Source: Ligustrum vulgare (lineage: Eukaryota > Streptophyta > Magnoliopsida > Lamiales > Oleaceae). Taken from it: a DNA stretch of 64,000 bases. Both the position numbers and the translations under genes were made by a program. The stretch lies in the NCBI GenBank assembly GCA_963555705.1, contig OY743176.1:43911026-43975025 (forward strand), read 5' to 3'. Below are positions 46,414-57,852 of this stretch, piece after piece (position 1 is the stretch's first letter; every line of letters begins with the position of its first letter). The notes under the pieces were generated by a model. It saw only the letters and a program-made list of their open reading frames with translations. It did not search any database and was not told the origin of the DNA.

Positions 46414-47432
46414 CTATTTTAGTGTTCTGCACTCATCCGTATCATGACCCGGGCTCTTGTGGAAGTCACAATGCTTATGTCGATTCTTTTCGTCGATCTT
46501 CCCCTTGATAGGTTTTGGCCAACGCAAATCTTCGCGCCCTTTGATTTCCATGGGGATTTGAGATCGAGGTGCATTTAATGGAGTTAAACTCTGGTGCCCA
46601 TAACTGCTTCCCTTTGTGTTAGGATGGGAAGAATGCTTTCCATCCTCTTGCATTGATCTCTTATGTCCCTGTTTGATGGGTTCCGAAGACTGTACTATTG
46701 CTCCATGAACTTGATCTTGTGCCCTAACCGACAACAGTATTTCTTCCATATTTATGTATTTCTTGACCCTTCTGAGAAGTTCTGTCACATTCGCAGATGG
46801 ATTCTTAGACATGGACATTCTGAATTTTGGACCCTGAATAGCTAAGGTCAGGGTTGAAGTGGCCGATGAGATGTGAAGATCTGGAATCTGAAGTCTTTCG
46901 GCATTAAAGCGAGTCATGAACTCCCGCAGTGTTTCATTCCGTCCTTGCCTTAACTGCACGAGGGAATCAGAGGTTTTTTTTTATCCTTTTGCTACTTGCA
47001 AAGAAAGTCGTGAATTTCTCAGTAAGATCAGCGAGGAGAGATTGATCCTAGGGGTATTGTAGAAAACCAGTCTCGGGCTGAATCTTTTAAGGTTTGCGGG
47101 AAGGCCTTACATAAAATCTGATCAGGAGCATTCTACATGTCTATGACATAAGTGTAGGTATTCAAGTGGTTATTAGGATCTTTTGTTCCATCATATTCCT
47201 TTATCCCAGTATATTTAAATCTTTCTGGTAATGGGAACGACGTTATTTCAGGAGTAAAAGAGGTTCTTCTTATGAAAGAGGTCCGACCTTGTGTGTTTTG
47301 CTTTATTCCATCAGCAATTCCTTCCTGAGTAATTCTTGAGAGTTTTTGCTGTGTCAAGTTGGCAGATCTCTCAGTCATGAGATGGGCACCCCCGATTCCC
47401 GGGGAATTGTCAGCTATAGGATTAACTAGCAT
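46414..47432 (-). pseudogene. Tat-type gypsy gag
   Basis: An N-terminal piece (47133-47432) carries TSFPLPERFKYTGIKEYDGT and DPNNHLNTY. A second piece (46414-46959) contains LRQGRNETLREFMTRFNAER, a retrotransposon gag signature, and near its end CDFHKSPGHDTDEC, the CCHC-like motif usual in Tat-type Gags. The frame is broken between about 46960 and 47132. Confidence 0.85.
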
Positions 47433-47742
47433 GTGTTCTTCCCTGGGAATCGTACCTGGAGTGTTCGGGTCAGGGGGCGCTTGACGATTATTCTGTTGTT
47501 GAAGAGCCTACGGAGTTCACGGAGCTGCTACTGGAGTTCGTTGAAATCCTCCCGACTAACCGGTTCACTGTCTGGTGTGATTTCTGGGTTTTGTTCTTCC
47601 CCAACTTATTCAAGGGGCGGTAGATTATCTTCTTCAACTGAGGTATTGGCCGGAACAAAGGGTTCGGTGAATGCGGAGGGACGAGCTTGACGTCTATTAA
47701 CCATGGCTGATTGTGTCTCTTCCAACAGAATGCGCCAATTAA

Positions 47743-48405
47743 TGCTGTAAAAAATTCTAACCTTGACGTGACAGGATCTGGTGATGCTTGATTGCTGGAA
47801 AAGAGGAATAAATTCGCCTTGGATGACCTGCAAAAAGGCGATGAGGATTCTCCCCGTCACCCCTCCAGTGTTAGAATTAGTATTCTGGAGAAAAGTAGAG
47901 AGAGAATATTTAACTGGAAAACGTAAAAAATATTGAATGAGTTATATTTATAGGTCTGAAAAGCCCACAACTTTCCTTAATTAAGGAATGAGTCATTTTT
48001 GGTATAAACTTACCTTTTAGGAAGAGTTCTAAACTTATAGCAATTCAGTTTCCTTTTAGCGAAATGTTTTCTTACGGAACGCGTATCGTCTTGAGGCCCA
48101 ATAATATAGCCCATTAATGAGGCCCATCGTCAAAAAGGATTTTGAGGCCTGTTCGTATGGCCAATAGGCCGGGAAGAGCCAACCTAATCTATCGGTGACA
48201 AATTGAAGTAATGTGATCGGGGTATAATCGACCTAATGAGCCCGGGCTTAGAGGTTAAACCTCTAAGCCCGTTATTGTTGAGTAGGGGAAAGGTCGGTAT
48301 AGTACCAACCATGGAGCCCGAGCAAATGTGTGAGATTCGAAGAGGTCGGGTCATGGAATTTTCCTTAATATTTAGGAAGCAGGAAAATAATACCGATCAA
48401 TTATC
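47743..48405 (-). repeat. 5' LTR of the Tat-type element (right border approximate)
   Basis: Its inner end TGCTGTAAAAAATTC is followed inwards by TTGGCGCATTCTG on the minus strand, a TGGCGC-type primer site unlike the Met site of the other elements. A TATA-like ATTTATAG lies at about 47948. Confidence 0.6.
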
Positions 48406-48420
48406 AAGTGCAAATATATA

Positions 48421-49113
48421 ATTGAAAAAGTAAAAAAAAAAATATTAAAATAGATAAAATTTACTTTAGTAAAAAAAAAAAAGTATTAAAATAAATAAAA
48501 TTTACTTTATTTTTCATAGAAAATAATGTCAATCAAACAACGAAATTTAGAAAATTTCTCACTTTTTTCACCTAGGAAATTAAATCAATCAAACACTTTC
48601 AATTGATTTTCTATGAAAATATTTTTCAAGCAAAATCAATTCCTTAGAAAATATTTTCTTTCCATCAATTTTCTACCATTGCAATCAAACGCAAACTTAA
48701 TAAAATGATATAATTTAAATACTTTAAAAGGCAACATGCCACAATATTTCAAAAAACAAATTGAAGTGTAAATATATATATATTAGCCTTTATTAAGTTT
48801 AAACTTATCAGAAGATATTAAAATACAATTAGATAAAAATTTAAAAACTAGAGAAAGTTTAATAAGACAAATAACAGATATATGGTTACAATTAGAATAT
48901 ATAGTTTATAAGAGAGAAACAACTTATATATGAATTAAAAAGAAAGTGATTTATGTTAAAAAGAAATTATTATGAAAAGAAAATAAAACATTTAGAAAAT
49001 ACAACTATTAAAGACTTAGATAATTACATAGGAAATGAAGAAGATAATCTTAGATTAAAATTAAAAAAATAATAATAATAAATTTAATAGAACACCTAAA
49101 AGAAGAAAATGAA
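48421..49113. other. Very AT-rich stretch with MITE-like remnant
   Basis: It contains the putative right half of a foldback element (about 48485-48700) and otherwise long A/T runs without coding capacity. Confidence 0.4.
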
Positions 49114-49128
49114 TACTCCCTCCGTCCC
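49114..49128 (+). repeat. Stowaway/mariner-type terminal inverted repeat, left end
   Basis: TACTCCCTCCGTCCC is the well-known terminus, with the TA target, of Stowaway MITEs and plant mariner elements. It lies 671 bp upstream of a mariner transposase remnant and may be that element's own left end. No matching right end was found. Confidence 0.75.
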
Positions 49129-49784
49129 AAAAATAAAAAAATAGGCTCATTTCTTTTTAAACACAAATTAAGAAATGTTAATTAATGGAATTGGAAAAAC
49201 AAAATCTTCACACAACATTCCTAATATACCCCTACCTAATTGCATACTTCAATTTAATGACAATGTACACATTTCCATGGCAGAGATAATGAGAGTTGAA
49301 AATATAATGAATTAAACTTTTAGGTTGAATCAATATCAAAGCAGAAACCAGATTTAGTGCATTAAAAAGGTGAGTGGAATTCAAATAGACTATTCAAACA
49401 GTAATTCTGCTACGTGTACACATAATTTGACATATATGTTGACATATTGTATGGTTAGCACAATCATATTAATTCACACATCACATATTAATTTAGTCAT
49501 GCTTTATGTACAAGTAGCATTTTTTATTAAATCAGTTACCAAAGCAAAGGCATTACTCCAAGAAAATCTGACCACTTCAAATGAATTCAATGATCACATG
49601 GGAAATTCATTCTCCCGGCATATCAGATTGGCAAACCGCCTGCCATCATTTACAAATTTTAAACTTCATCTGTGAAACTATGGTTACACTCTGGCAAACA
49701 TGAAGACAATTCGAAAAATTCTAAGAACCCGCCAGCTTTAAATTTCAAGTGCAGAATGAGACTTATAAATAGAGATACAATTAC

Positions 49785-50278
49785 ATGAATAATTCACAAA
49801 ACCCACCAGCTTTAATCACAACTAGAAACGAATATTTCATCCAACTTAACTCCATGGATTTAAATATGTTGCCTGAAGAAATTTATTTACATTCACCCGA
49901 AAGAATTCAGATTGATTCCAATAATTTTTCGACAAATGTTGACTCTATTGGCAATAGCATGGCAGCTCAGGAATTTACAAGTCAACAAAATATGAAGAAA
50001 AAATTCAGCCCTGAGACAAGGAGAGCTGGTTTTGAAAAGCTGTCGAGATGGGAAAATTCCAAGAAGGGTGTTTCAGAAGTTGCAGGATCATTTTCGATGC
50101 CTAGAAGATCAGTTTCTCGAATTTGGCATGCTGGGAAAAAATTTTGTACTGCATCATCTTCCTTCAACAAGATAATGCATAACCACATTTAGATGTCAAC
50201 GATGTTGAGTTTGTACAAGCTGCGAAAAAAGATGGACTTGACATTCCTTTGTGTTGTCAACCGCCGAACAGTCCAGAC
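49785..50278 (+). pseudogene. Plant mariner transposase, N-terminal and catalytic pieces
   Basis: The first frame (49785-50192) contains FSPETRRAGFEKLSRWENSK and VSEVAGSFSMPRRSVSRIW, the helix-turn-helix DNA-binding part of plant mariner transposases. At about 50157 the sequence jumps to FLQQDNA-stop-PHLDVNDVEF, from the last part of the catalytic core, so the middle with the first Asp is deleted. It goes on to IPLCCQPPNSPD, which keeps the late catalytic Asp, where a Copia element interrupts. Bases 50274-50278, cagac, are the Copia target duplication. Mariner transposase cuts and pastes at TA sites; this copy is dead. Confidence 0.88.
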
Positions 50279-50502
50279 TGTTAGAATAATTAGCATAATT
50301 AGTTTATTATAATTATGGTAGCTTTCCTAATTATAGCTTTCCTAGTTTAGATTGTATTATGTTTATATATAGTTTTGAGTATTATGATTAATTCAATATA
50401 TTTTCTTGACAATTGATTTTAGGGTTGCCTCACATCTCTCTTTCTTTCTTCTTCTTCTTCTTTTCTTTCTTTCTTCTTGATTAATTGGTTGAACATATAT
50501 AA

Positions 50503-50562
<60 letters not shown>

Positions 50563-50578
50563 CATTGAGTTTTCTACA
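50279..50578 (+). repeat. 5' LTR of the deleted Copia
   Basis: 300 bp, TGTTAGAATAATTAGC ... TTTTCTACA. Carries a long (AT)n tract at about 50504-50554, some 35 bp longer than in the 3' LTR. Confidence 0.94.
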
Positions 50579-50981
50579 TGGTATCAGAGCCATTTAAATC
50601 AGATTGTTGTTGAAAAACGAAATAATCGCGCAGTTTTTTCTTCCTCGCCTCAAAACCCTAAATCGCCACTGTTTTCACGATTTTCGAGGCACCTACAGTA
50701 GGTATTTCGGCGAACCAAGACCATATTCTGACTCAGAAGACGCCGGCGCATCCATCGGAGCGGCGCGTGTGGTGTCACGCGCCGGTTTGAGGAGGCGCGT
50801 GAGATGGTTGGACGGAAACTGCGACGGCGCGTGGGGGTGTTTCTGGAGACGTGGCTGCCGGAAAAGTGATCGACTTCTCATTTTCTACCTTTCCGTGGTG
50901 TTGGTTTGAATTTATCCGCTTGTTTTATAAACTGATCCGCTTCACTTTATTGGTTAGTATCGTTTTCTTTCGCTTATCATG

Positions 50982-52370
50982 GCATCTGATGATTCTCTTC
51001 AAGCTATTAATGTGCGTTTGGATGGTAAAAATTATGCTTACTGGAGTCATGTTATGAAACACTTTCTTAAGGGTAAAAAGATGTGGGGTTACCTGTGGCA
51101 AAAATGACTACTGTACGTACACTTATCGCAGTTGCTTCTGTTCGTCAGTGGAGTCTCTCTCAAATGGATGTTAAAAATGCCTTCTTGAATGGAAATCTTC
51201 AAGAAGATGTTTATATGGTTCCTCCACCTGGTGTTCCTCATTCTCCTGAATTTGTTTGCAAACTCAAGAAAGCTTTATATGGTCTCAAACAAGCACCTCG
51301 TGCTTGGTTTGAGAGGTTCTCTACAATTGTTCTCTCTCTTGGTTTTACATCTAGCCATCATGATTCTGCCTTGTTCTGCAGGTCTACTCCCGCTGGTCGT
51401 ATCCTCCTTCTGTTTTATGTTGATGACATGATCATTACTGGTGATGATGTTGTGGGGATAACTGATCTAAAATCTGAATTGACTCGTCTTTTTGAAATGA
51501 AAGATTTGGGTCCCTTATCCTACTTTCTAGGGATTGAGGTTGCTTCTTCTCCTAGAGGTTATATGCTCTCTCAGTCTAAATATGCCTTAGATGTCATTGA
51601 GCGTGCTCGTCTTACTGATACTAAAACAGCTGATACTCCTATTGAGACTAATGTTCGTTACTCACCTTCTAATGGTGAACCATTAACAAATCCTGGTTTA
51701 TATCGCACTATTGTTGGTTCTCTTATTTATCTTACCATCACTAGGCCTGACATTGCTTATGCTGTGCATGTTGTTAGTCAGTTTGTTTCAGCACCTACCA
51801 TGGTTCACTGGGCAGCAGTTGTTCGGATCTTGCGCTATCTCCGTGGCTCTTGTTTTCAGAGTCTTTTATTCCCATCGACCTCCTCTTTAGAGCTTCGTGC
51901 TTACTCCGATGCAGATTGGGCTGGGAACCCATCTGATCGTAAGTCCACTACTGGTTTTTTTTGTATTTTTGGGTGATTCTCTTATCTCTTGGAAAAGTAA
52001 GAAGCAATCGGTAGTTTCTCGCTCATCTACTGAAGCAGAATATCATGCCATGGCCTCCACTACTACTGAGATTGTGTGGTTACGTTGGCTACTTGCAGAT
52101 ATGGGTGTTCACCTTTCCTCTCCCACCCCCTTGTATTGTGACAATAAGAGTGCCATACAAATCTCACACAATTCTGTGTTCCATGAGCGCACGAAGCACA
52201 TTGAGATTGACTGTCATCTTGTTCGTCATCATCTTCAGCATGGGACTATTGCCTTACCTTTTCTTTCCTCCTTGTTGCAGCTAGCAGACTTCTTCACAAA
52301 GTCTCATCCGACTCACCGCTTTCGATTCTTACTTGACAAACTCTCGTTGCTTCTTGCTATAGCATCATGA
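50982..52370 (+). pseudogene. Deleted Copia: gag start fused to RT and RNase H
   Basis: MASDDSLQAINVRLDGKNYA (from 50982) starts a normal copia Gag, which stops at 51105-51107. In an overlapping frame, starting at the deletion scar near 51085, RT continues: [54 protein letters not shown]. At about 51953-51962 an extra T in a T run shifts the frame between STTGFF and LGDSLISWKSKK. RNase H then continues through SSTEAEYHAMA and YCDNKSAIQIS to the end at 52370. RT motifs look otherwise intact. There is no integrase. Confidence 0.9.
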
Positions 52371-52383
52371 GTTTGCGGGGGGA

Positions 52384-52647
52384 TGTTAGAATAATTAGCA
52401 TAATTATTTTATTATAATTATGGTAGCTTTCCTAATTACAGCTTTCCTAGTTTAGATTGTATTATGTTTATATATAGTTTTGAGTATTATGATTAATTCA
52501 ATATATTTTCTTGACAATTGATTTTAGGGTTGCCTCACATCTCTCTTTCTTTCTTTCTTCTTCTTCTTCTTTTCTTTCTTTCTTCTTGATTAATTAGTTG
52601 AACATATATAAGAATATATATATATATGTGTCATTGAGTTTTCTACA
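52384..52647 (+). repeat. 3' LTR of the deleted Copia
   Basis: 264 bp, directly after the polypurine tract, ends TTTTCTACA and is followed by the target duplication cagac. Confidence 0.94.
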
Positions 52648-52652
52648 CAGAC

Positions 52653-52963
52653 GTGAATGTTTTGGACCTTGGTTTTTTCAGGGCTATTGATTCACTTCAA
52701 CACCAAGCGGCTCCAGCTACAATTGATGAACTCGTTTCAGCTGTAGAGAAGGCGTATGAGACATTCCCGTCTGAAGAATTAAACAAAGTTTACTTGACGT
52801 TACAATCATGCATGGTTGAAGTGACGAAAATTTGGGAGGTAATAACTACACGATTCTGAATTTAAACAAAAAAAGGTTGATTAAAAATGGTCAGCTACCT
52901 AATTCCATAGAATGCGAACTCGAAGTGTTGAATGAGGCCAAGGCATTTGTCTTTGGAAGAGAA
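52653..52963 (+). pseudogene. Plant mariner transposase, C-terminal piece
   Basis: It picks up exactly where the first half stops: VNVLDLGFFRAIDSLQHQAA, then ATIDELVSAVEKAYETFP and VYLTLQSCMVEVTKIW. After a TGA near 52858 the tail NKKRLIKNGQLPNSIECEL is still visible. Together with 49785-50278 it is the end of a plant mariner transposase. Confidence 0.88.
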
Positions 52964-53843
52964 TGATAGACTCCTTATGGTTACTTTTACATCTTCTTTT
53001 CTGATTGATTTATTATTTGCATGATATTTTGATTATTGCAGTGAAAAAATGGGCATCAATATTTGGTTTCTATTCCTCAATTTTCTTTATTAAATCAAAA
53101 CTCGTTGCTCAATTTTCTTTATTAAATCAAAATTTATTTTGTTCTTAGATGACTGGAACTGATTCTTTGGACTGCAAATCAAACAATGAGATGAACACAA
53201 AAAAAACAAAAACAAAAAAACCTGTAAAATGAAGAAGAATATATAGGCCAAAGTCCAAACAAGTTCAACATTAGATTAATTTTGAAACATAAGAAGGGAT
53301 TTTTGGGTTTATGGTTTACATAGACAATCTTCTTTTTTTTTTTTAAACACCCAAAAGTGCGAAACAAAAATACATTCGTAAAATTTCTGTAGAATAATCT
53401 TCAACATTTGTGCAACAACAAGTGGACGTTCTTGATAGTTAAAATGGGACTTATTGAGGACCGATGTGCACAGAATCAGAAATGCAAGGAGGAAATTGTC
53501 AATAAAGCAATAGACATAAAACATAATGGAAGAAATGTGACTTGCCAGTGTAGCAAATGTGCAGGAAATGAACTTGATGGTAAAACCTCTGCCATCACAA
53601 CCAAATGATGCCATCAGCTAGACGCACCTCAATTCATGGGATTTTGTGTGGATTGTTTTATGGATAAATCGTCCTCTCCCTTCTGCTGAATATTCCATTT
53701 TTGGTTATTCTTTGTCTTTTAGTCTATCATGTGTATTTTGCTTGTATAGGTTGTGTGTATAAATTCTGAGCTATAGTCTCATTTTTGTATCAAGCAAAAG
53801 TTGATTGAATTTCAGATCACTCCTTCTTCCTTTGTTTCTATTT
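52964..53843. other. Non-coding stretch; probably ends in the 5' LTR of the next Copia
   Basis: 52964-53610 shows no recognised feature; a weak frame at 53408-53608 with six Cys matches nothing I know. From roughly 53615 (TGATGCCATCAG) to 53843, with a TATA-like GTATAAATTC at about 53756, the sequence behaves like an LTR, because the primer site follows at 53844. The LTR partner is missing, so limits are a guess. Confidence 0.45.
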
Positions 53844-53856
53844 TGGTATCAGAGCC
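53844..53856 (+). other. Primer binding site of Copia-F
   Basis: TGGTATCAGAGCC, complementary to initiator tRNA-Met, eight bases before the gag ATG at 53864. Confidence 0.9.
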
Positions 53857-53863
53857 TCCAACC

Positions 53864-56800
53864 ATGGCTTCATTTACAGAAAATCAATCCCAGACCAACT
53901 CTACCCTTCCAGCTCAAACATCAGTAAATTCTGTCCATTCATCCACTCTAAATTTAACCCAAACCCTTTCAGTTAAACTTGATCGTGACAATTTCCTTCT
54001 CTGGAAAAGTATGGTTATGCCCATTGTCAAAGGGTATAACCTTGAAGGTTTTTTGCTTGGTACAAAAATGTATCCGGATGAGTTTATCACTACAGAACCA
54101 ATCACTGCAACTGAAACCACAGCTGAAAAACAGATAAATCCAGAATATACTAAATGGTGTCTACTGATTCCCTTCTTGTGGGATGGCTATATGCCTCTAT
54201 GACCCCAGATATAGCCATTCGAGTGATGAAAAGCACAACATCTGCACAAATGTGGTCAGCTATACAACAAAGTTTTGGAGTTCTTTGCAGGTCAAGGATT
54301 AATTTCCTCACTGGAGAGTTACAGAGTCTCAGAAAAGGGCAAATGAATATGGATTAGTATTTAACAACAGTTAAAAGATTGGCTGACAATCTAGAAGTAG
54401 TAGGAAAAGCTGTAAGTGAAGAAGACCTTATCAGTCATGTTCTGTCTAGACTGGATGAAGACTACACACCAGTCGTGGTTCAACTAAATAGCAGAGAGAA
54501 TTTAAGCTGGCATGAAATGACATCAATCCTGCTTACATTTGAGAGCAGGTTGGATTATCTCAATGAAGTGAGAATGGGATTAGGCTCAATAAATCTGAGC
54601 CAGAACTATACCAGAGGAAATTCATTTGGAGGAAGGTCAAGAGGAAATTTCAAAGGAATTGGAAATAGGGGAAGAGCAAGAGGAAGAGGTAGAAACATCA
54701 GACAAACAGACTCTAAAAATCCATGTCAAATTTGTGGGCTAAACAATCACCAAGAGGGATGGTGCTTCAAAAGGTATAATGAAAACGTTGGTGGTTTGAA
54801 ATCGAATGAAGTAGGCGGACAAGGTCAGAATAACATCTCAAATCATTCAGCTTACCTTGCATCTCCAAGTTTGCTTCAGGATCCTTCATGGTATGCAGAC
54901 TCTGGTGCAACTAGCCATGTCACAAATGATATCAGAAATCTGATTGAAGCTCAAGAGTATACTGGGAAGGAGAAAATTTGAGTTGGAAATGGTAATTTCT
55001 TACCTATAACTCATACTGGTTCAAAAATGTTTAATACTAAAGGAAACAAAAATCTGAGTCTAAATAAGTTACTACATGTTCCTGGTATTAAGAAAAATCT
55101 CCTTAGTGTTTCTCAGTTTACTTCTGAAAATGATGTATTCATTGAATTTCATCCTAACTTGTGTTGTCAAGGATCTAGAAATGAGGAAACCAATGGCTCG
55201 AGGGATACTTAGAGATGGGCTTTACCAGCTAGACTTATCAGATATATCTTCACAAGACTCTATCCACACAGTCTCAAAATTCCCAGTTTTTATCCTTATT
55301 GCATCTTGTAATAAACTTCAAGCACAGAATCTAGAAGTTGAGATTTGGCATAGAAGACTAGGCCATCCCTCATTTCATAGCTTGAATCATGTCTTGAAGT
55401 ATTGTAATAAGTCTATTTCAGTTAATGAAAAGTCCTTGTTCTGTGACTCATGTCAAATTGGAAAATCCCATAAACTACCTTTTGAACTATCTTCATCACA
55501 CGAGTCTAAACCGCTAGAATTAATCCACACTGATGTGTGGGGACCCTCACCAGTCAAGTCTACCATGGGATTTAGATGCTATATAGTCTTTGTGGATGAT
55601 TTTAGTAGGTATACATGGACCTACCCACTCAAACATAAATCTGAATGCCTAAAAGTCTTCATGCAGTTTAAAATTCTGGTGGAAAAACAATTTGAGATGA
55701 AAATTAAAGCTGTACAATCTGACTATGGTGAGGAGTTTAGGGCTTTTGAGAAATTTGCACAAGAAAATTGTATTATAATGAGGCTTTCATGTCCCTATAC
55801 CTCAGCACAAAATGGTAAGGCTGAGAGAAAACATCGACACTTAACTGAAACAGCCCTAACTCTTCTATCACAAGCAGCTCTGCCTCTTCACTACTGGTGG
55901 GAGGCTTTCTCTGTGGCTACCTATCTAATAAACAGGTTACCAACCCCAGTTTTGAACAAAATTAGTCATTATCAGACATTGTTTAACGAAGAAGTGAAGT
56001 ATGATACATTGAGAGTATTTGGCTGCACTTGTTTCCCATACATCAGACCATATAACAAACACAAGTTTTCTTTTCGCTCACTTAAATGTGTCAATCTTGG
56101 TTTTAGTGCATCACACAAAGGATATAGGTGTTTAAGTCCCACAAGTAGAGTATTCATCAGTAGACATGTTGTGTTTAATGAAACTGAATTTCCTTTCAAG
56201 TCAGGCTTCCTAAATAAACTCAAAACACCTGATGACACCACCATAGTAACCTACCCCTTGCCAATGAACATTAACTCTGACAACTCAACAACTGAAGCTA
56301 CTTCTCAAGACATTCCCTCATCTCAAATATCCAATGTTCAAACACCTATTCCAACCTCTGTACAAGTCGCTGATAATGCTCATCAATCAGCATCTCATTT
56401 GCCATTAACCTCTAACTATGTTCCTGATGATATAGATGAAACTAGAGGAATTTCAATTTCTGGAGAGGAAGTAAGAGGATCAAGTGAAAGGGAAAATGAA
56501 ACAAATATAGTTGATGATGAGATACAAGATGAGCTTGATCAGATGCAAACATGACATCCTATGATGATAAGGGGAAAAGCAGGGATTTTCAAACCAAAGG
56601 CTTACACTCTTGAATTTTCAGAACCAAGCACAGTTACTGAGGCATTTCCTAACAAACACTGGAGAATGGCAATGCACACCGAGTTTGATGCATTAAAGAA
56701 AAATAATACTTGGAGTCTTGTCTCATCAGAAAAGGCCTCAAAACTCATAGGATGTAAGTGAATTTTTAAAATTAAGTATGACAGTGAAGGAAAAATAGAA

Positions 56801-57424
56801 AGGCATAAAGCAAGGTTGGTAGCAAAAGGTTTTTTGCAAACTTATGGAGTAGACTACAAAGAGACTTTCTGTCCAGTTGTAAAGGCTGGTACAATTAAGA
56901 TTGTACTAACACTGGCTGTAGCTAATGATTGGGATGTTAGATATATAGATGTAAATAATGCTTTTCTAAATGGTAAAATTTTGGAAGATGTATATATAAG
57001 ACAACCAGAAGGGTTTGAAGACAAGAGATTTCCTCATTTTGTATGCAAGCTTGAAAAGGCACTCTATGGATTGAAACAAGCCCCTAGGGCATGGAATAAA
57101 GAGCTGAAAGGAACACTTCTTCAGTGGGGTATGTCTCAGTCAAAAGCTGATAACTCCTTTTTCTACCAGGTAGATGAAAAGAACACAATTCTTGTACTTG
57201 TCTATGTTTATGATATCATTGTGACAGGGAGCAACAATGATCAGCTTCAAAGGTTCATCAGTAAACTAAATGAAAAATTCTCGCTTAAAGACTCAAAAGG
57301 TTCTTAGGAATGGAGGTTAAAAGAGATCATGCAGGGATGCAAGTTTCACAAACCAAGTATGATTAGATATACTAAAGAGGCTCGATTTTTCTAATCTAAA
57401 CTCAATGACTACACCAATGGTATC
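53864..57424 (+). pseudogene. Copia-F gag-pol, decayed and cut off inside RT
   Basis: It begins MASFTENQSQTNSTLPAQ. Order: gag (LDRDNFLLWKSMVMPIVKGY); GR-rich linker; CCHC CQICGLNNHQEGWC; protease WYADSGATSHV; GAG-pre-integrase WHRRLGHPS; integrase HTDVWGPS, QSDYGEEF (DNGGEF-type site altered), then [49 protein letters not shown]. The RT active site reads YVYD instead of YVDD. Several stops (54355, 54979, 56758) and frameshifts. At 57424 the RT, in the region ILKRLDFSNLNSMTTPMVS, ends abruptly at a Cassandra element, and neither RNase H nor the 3' LTR follows. Confidence 0.9.
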
Positions 57425-57703
57425 TGTGTAACGATCGGGGTCCCACTTAACGGGCTGTCCCGACCGTTAGATGACAGCATACTGTCCCCACTGTACCAAT
57501 ACGAGTCTTTTCAGTATGTTTTGTCCTCACTCGCACGCTCCCCGAGAAAACTTCCCAGGAGGTCACCCATCCCAGAATTTCTACAAGCCAACCACGCTTA
57601 ACTGTGGAGTTTCTAACGATGGACTTCCGGAAAAGAAGGTGCACCTTGTTGGTATGAGTAGTACCTATCAATTTTCTTAAGCTTTCTTAATTGGGGTATT
57701 ACA
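57425..57703 (-). repeat. Cassandra 3' LTR
   Basis: 279 bp, TGTAACGATCGG ... GGGGTATTACA. The 5S-like block lies at about 57545-57640. The complement of the pol III box-C-like GATGGGTGACC is at 57560-57571. Confidence 0.93.
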
Positions 57704-57852
57704 ATCACCACCTGTTAAACTCGCGATGTCCTCGTCGCGCTTCACACATCTGAGGATTTTTTGCCAGGCGTTGGGATTCTAGAGGTGGCTCCCGCCCTAT
57801 GGCATAGCACTTAGTTCCCAATTTTAGGCTGACGGCCGTCTCTGATACCATT

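Larger units (their letters stand above)
44172..48405 (-). mobile_element. Truncated Tat-type Ty3/gypsy element
   Basis: Decayed gag, protease, RT and RNase H lie in order on the minus strand. The 5' LTR is on the right (from 47743). At the left, RNase H sequence runs almost straight into TGCTGTAAAAAATC (44172-44185), which equals the inner end of the right LTR. So integrase, any following region and nearly all of the 3' LTR are deleted. The right border is uncertain (48405-48420) and no convincing target duplication was found (attga occurs at 44167-44171 and 48421-48425, but the right copy does not follow a CA end). Confidence 0.8.
50279..52647 (+). mobile_element. Internally deleted Copia element inside the mariner
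   Basis: A 2369-bp element, LTRs 50279-50578 and 52384-52647, target duplication cagac (50274-50278 and 52648-52652), primer site TGGTATCAGAGC at 50579-50590, polypurine GCGGGGGGA at 52375-52383. Inside, about 40 codons of gag are joined directly to the middle of reverse transcriptase. Protease, integrase and the front of RT are gone. The LTRs differ mainly in (AT)n and (TTC/TTTC)n tract lengths. Confidence 0.95.

Noticed and set aside
44167..48425. attga as target duplication of the Tat-type element
   Set aside because: The right copy is not next to a CA terminus and both flanks are AT-rich, so a chance match is likely.
53309..53614. Small membrane-protein-like frame on the minus strand
   Set aside because: Hydrophobic residues come from AT-rich sequence and there is no supporting similarity or context.
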